The translations under genes and the position numbers were made by a program. Source: Klebsormidium nitens (taxonomy: Eukaryota; Streptophyta; Klebsormidiophyceae; Klebsormidiales; Klebsormidiaceae). From it: 64,000 bases of DNA. A model generated the notes under the pieces. That model was not told the origin of the DNA and searched no databases. It saw only the letters and a list, made by a program, of their open reading frames with translations. The number at the start of each line of letters is the position of its first letter. Position 1 is the first letter of the stretch. Below, in pieces: positions 60,601-64,000 of the stretch. The DNA lies in the NCBI GenBank assembly GCA_000708835.1, contig DF237345.1:1-64000 (forward strand), read 5' to 3'.

Positions 60601-62849
60601 TTTCAAGGCGTGTCGTGATCCTGTCAGGCTAAGGTTCTTGAATTAGTGGCCGAACTTACGCACGTTGATACAAAGCAAGACACGAGGATTGAAACAAGGG
60701 GGAACGCAATCAACGGGACGAAAGCGCGTCGGTAGGTGGCTGTTGATTCGAGCAGCCAGCAACGGTTGATGAAACGAACCGGCTCGAAAACTCGCAGGAA
60801 CCAGAAAAAGGCGACCTTTTGGATAGCCGTGTGATTTAGTCTTCATGAAAGGCGACTTCACGCTCAGAAACGCTCGCTCAAGGAGACAAGTGCACAGCTT
60901 TTCATGTTCGCATCTGAGGAATTCCCGCTGCCTGAGTGGACTCCTCTGAAAATTTTGTCCCTCCTGAGTCATCTCCGAAAGGCTACAAACAAGCAGTACA
61001 CGAGACTCTATAACCAAACAGTACACGAAAGAGGACCATACTAGCATCCAGCTTACCTTGAAGATTTGGACAGATTGGATGAGATTGCTCGTGAACGGTT
61101 TGTCTCACCGTTCTTGTCATCTTAACAATCTCTTGAACGCGATCTTGGAGTTGTCCTTAGTCGTTCTGGTGGGCAACATAAGCTCCGCCGCGAATCCGAA
61201 ACAGCCGGGGAACAGCGGCGGGTCGGGCCCCTCGGCTGCATGGTTGCGGCGTCTCTGTGTCGCGCTTTGAAAGATGGTTCTCCAATCTTCTGGATAAGCA
61301 GCGGGGGAGTATGAGGATGGGGACTCCAAACGAAGACAAGCATCCAGCAAAAACTTCAAAATTGCATACCGAATGTGTAAAGGTTTTCAAGATCTTGTTA
61401 CATTGAGAACGGCCGACCGGATCCAAGACAGCTCAAGCCCCGCTCTCGATCTCAGTGTCCACTTCTGCAACTGTTGAGTACATTTGATAGCTTACTGACG
61501 GATTGGATTAACTCGAGGCTTCAATCAGAAGGAAAATCTGGGTCAAGTTTTGACTCTCATAAGGTCTCCTGAATCGCTTGAAGTACCAGCAAGATGAAGA
61601 CAACGTCCGTTCTGCATGGTAAGGGCAGACGAAGCACCGCGGCGGGGCAAGCGCTATGCATCTCGCTAGGAGCGAGCCTCGAGATTGTGGGCGCAACAGA
61701 TAGAGGTGGTGACGTTCAGTACTTCTCCTCATCTCCTCAGAGCACTTGTAACATGAGTAATACAAGATGGCTAATACCGCTGGAGTCAGCTACGAGTCAG
61801 CTAGGAGCAACGCCTATCTATAATATTTTAACATCTACGACTCACAGGCAACAGCTTACGCTCAAGAGGTTGGCAGACTAATGTAGTTCCTTTACACTAA
61901 ACCACCAAAGCAGTTGCTTAGATATAGCACTATCATCCTTTCCAGCCCTTTCAAAACTGCGATGTTGTCAGCTCATCTCACCTCACCATGACGTCCTGCT
62001 GAGATCATCACAAGGTGGGGTCAAACTGCGGACTCCAACTTCAGTACAGCCGCCAGCCCTGTACTGCCACCCCAGCTGGCAGTACTGTCATATACAGAGA
62101 GCAGGTCGGATCTAGAGAGAGCTGACAGGACACAAAGACAGCAGCGTGTGTAGCATATTCTAGACATTGGAGCCCATCTTGCAACCAGATTCCCCTTGAA
62201 GGTGTTATCAAGAAAGGCTGGGCCGGGCCCGGACACTCTTCCGGCCGGTCATCTTTGTTTTGATGGGTCTCACTGGCAGGAAGGGAAATTTTCTGAGCTG
62301 AGCGAGGAAGGTGGCGCCAAGGTAGCTCTAAGGAGAAGCCTGGCCACCACGGAGGGATGCAATGCTGACGTGACCTGCAACTGGCAATTGTCGGCATCTG
62401 AAGCTGCTTTAGGAAGCCAACAGAGCTGAGGGGACATGCATGGAAAATCCTGCAGCTACAAGAGCTGACTTGGTGCTGCGACATTTCTCCTTGCTGTTCC
62501 ATGATTGACAGCGTATTTGAGCAGGGGTTGCCACGTTTTAGCAAGTTCGACACACGGGTTATGCAAAGAATTTGGGTTAGTTGAAACTGATTCATCGTAG
62601 GAAAAGAAAACCGGTCATTCTGGGCCACTTCATTAGTGGCGTGACTCGCCCGGGGTATGTCCTGGAGCCCCGCTCGGTAGACGGTTTGTATACCAACTCC
62701 GTCCGCTCAGTCTCCCTCCAGCGCACTCCCCCGCACTTCGTGGCCGCAGCTCAGGTTCAGAAGTCAAGCAGTTGAACTGGTGGTAGATCCTCATATTCTA
62801 GGGTTCAAGGGGACCACAAGAGGCAGCTGTGGCGCAGGATCTCTCGAGC
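57601..62849. other. Gene-poor region, no gene recognised
   Basis: About 5.2 kb with only short open frames lacking family signatures. Minor features: the palindrome CCTACCGGTAGG at 58229-58240, a 15 nt repeat ACCGGTAGGTCCTAT at 58232 and 58297, and a TATA-like ATATATATATAGG near 58918. The frame at 58766-59272 spans the latter and is not supported as a gene. A non-coding upstream exon of the gene at 62850 could lie around 62580-62760. Confidence 0.45.
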
Positions 62850-64000
62850 ATGGCGCCACAGAAGGACTACTTGGTTGAGGTGGTCTTCACCCTCCCAGGA
62901 GAAGCCCAGCTCATCCGCATCTCCGGGAAGGACCGCACCCCCATCGCCTCCGGCCTCTTCAGCATCGTCCGCTTCGTCCCCTTCCCTGCACCCCCGAACG
63001 GCGCCGCCCTCTACTGCGCAGAAGTGCACACAACCAGGGTTTACTTCTCGCAGACCCCGGGATCTTGTGTGCACACCTCTCCCAGACACTATGCTTTCGC
63101 TGACAACGAAAACTGGTTAGGGCTGAGCCTGCCGGAGGGAATTGGTGTCAAGGAGATTAAGCATTTAGAAGAGTTGCTGGCTGAGCATGCAGGCTTGGAA
63201 AATGTAGGCGCTGGGAGGCCGCCGGGGTCGCCATCGGGGGGCGTTCGCACTGGGGAGGTGGGGGAGGGGCAGGTGGTGCGAATAGGCCCCACCGGGCAGC
63301 TGAGCTTTGAGACGTTGTCGGCTGCTGCAAGCCCCTACGTGAAAGAGCTTCAGAAGCAGGTGAGTAAACCAGGATCTGCTTTAGAACTTTGCATGCACTG
63401 GCATGTTTCAAACAAACCACTTTGATAGCTAAGTGTTTGAAACTGCCCTCCACTCAACAACAATTCACATAAGCCTGTCCCAGATTTAGGGAGTCGATGC
63501 AAGGGTGGCCGGGAACTTCAAAGGTTCTGGGGCCTGTCTAGAAAGCCCTCCACTGCCTTACCACCGCTGCTCACATTCTGCGCTGCAATCAATCTAGGCC
63601 CCTTGTCCTGGTCTGTCTTCATTGCCCTGATCAGAGTTGGTTATCAAGTCTGCGAGTTGCATGCGGGAACCTGGCAACCTTCCGTCATGTTTCAAAGCTC
63701 GCTGTCATTGCAGCGCCGGAAGCGGAGACAAATATATTTTAGTGACTTTTGGATTTTTTTTGTGCGCCCAAGGCAACGCTACTCCAGAAAGACATTCCGC
63801 TTCCTGCTGAAGTCTTACCACCTTATGCCAGTCACACCTACTGTTAGAGAGTAGCCACTGCTTAGAAGTTCTAATCTTGCAGATCTTGAGCCTGTTTTGC
63901 CCTCTGCCCATAGGCTATCGTCCTGGCAGCTGTCGCTGGCCCTCACGTTGAGCGAGCGGCCCCACACGTTGCCCAGGGGATTGAGAAAGGGTCCGATGTG
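62850..64000 (+). CDS. Senescence/spartin-like protein, 5' part (cut by window end)
   Basis: Exon 62850-63359 (170 codons, ATG at 62850, donor GTGAGT) joins in phase to an exon starting at 63914 after CCCATAG and running off the window. The N-terminal part, LIRISGKDRTPIASGLFSIVRF, then HYAFADNENWLGLSLPEGI and a helical KEIKHLEELLAEHAGL, resembles the region before the senescence domain of ERD7/spartin-type proteins (ASGxFSIVR and HYFF motifs, from memory). The second exon (AAVAGPHVERAAPHVAQGIE) would begin the senescence domain. Such proteins bind lipids or lipid droplets and respond to dehydration in plants. In-frame codons extend upstream to at least 62829, so the start is not certain. A profile search is needed to confirm the family. 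Confidence 0.5.

Noticed and set aside
62041-62628. 195-codon minus-strand open frame
   Set aside because: It begins at GTG rather than ATG, has no recognisable domain and no splice context.

Overview
The window is a nuclear segment of a green-lineage eukaryote. Genes are split by many short GT-AG introns (about 70 to 1,700 bp), exons are GC-rich, and the protein families are plant-type: an ERD4/OSCA channel, a plant-style presenilin, a dirigent-like barrel and a probable senescence-domain protein. An intact MYCBP/FAP174 homologue (a flagellar protein in Chlamydomonas) and a Kangaroo-like DIRS element (a type described in Volvox) point to a streptophyte alga such as Klebsormidium, or another early-diverging green lineage. 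The species is inference. All exon boundaries were built by hand from splice consensus, codon phase and remembered family alignments; no search was run.

Layout. 1-4020: right part of a tyrosine-recombinase retrotransposon with a damaged RT-RNase H-methyltransferase-like frame on + and an open recombinase frame on -. 4423-6648 (+): MYCBP homologue. 8524-12116 (+): secreted Cys-module/dirigent-like protein A. 13311-21676 (-): ERD4/OSCA-type channel, 12 exons. 23312-32903 (-): NUFIP1-like zinc-finger protein with a giant Q/G-rich region. 33537-37949 (+): presenilin. 38874-41896 (-): SLC35F-like transporter. 42755-51340 (+): gamma-glutamyltransferase-like enzyme, 13 exons, with a probable small zinc-ribbon gene nested in one intron. 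52837-57600 (-): dirigent-like protein B, paralogue of A in inverted orientation about 40 kb away. 62850-64000 (+): start of a senescence/spartin-like gene cut by the window end. From the ERD4 gene to dirigent gene B, neighbours are mostly arranged as convergent or divergent pairs; two gaps are likely divergent promoters (32904-33536 and 41897-42754).

The most striking pattern is structural. In five genes, tandem duplications lie in or beside exon edges. Most copy a splice site plus the adjoining part of an exon, leaving decoy exon halves in introns. The extreme case is an eight-copy array of about 146 bp units in the ERD4 gene, each carrying a splice acceptor and the first roughly 16 codons of the next exon. 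The second notable signal is that one exon of the two dirigent-like paralogues is nearly identical at synonymous sites while the other exons differ by about 14-16 %, which suggests recent gene conversion of that exon. The genes do not form one pathway; this is ordinary eukaryotic gene order with unusual intron dynamics.
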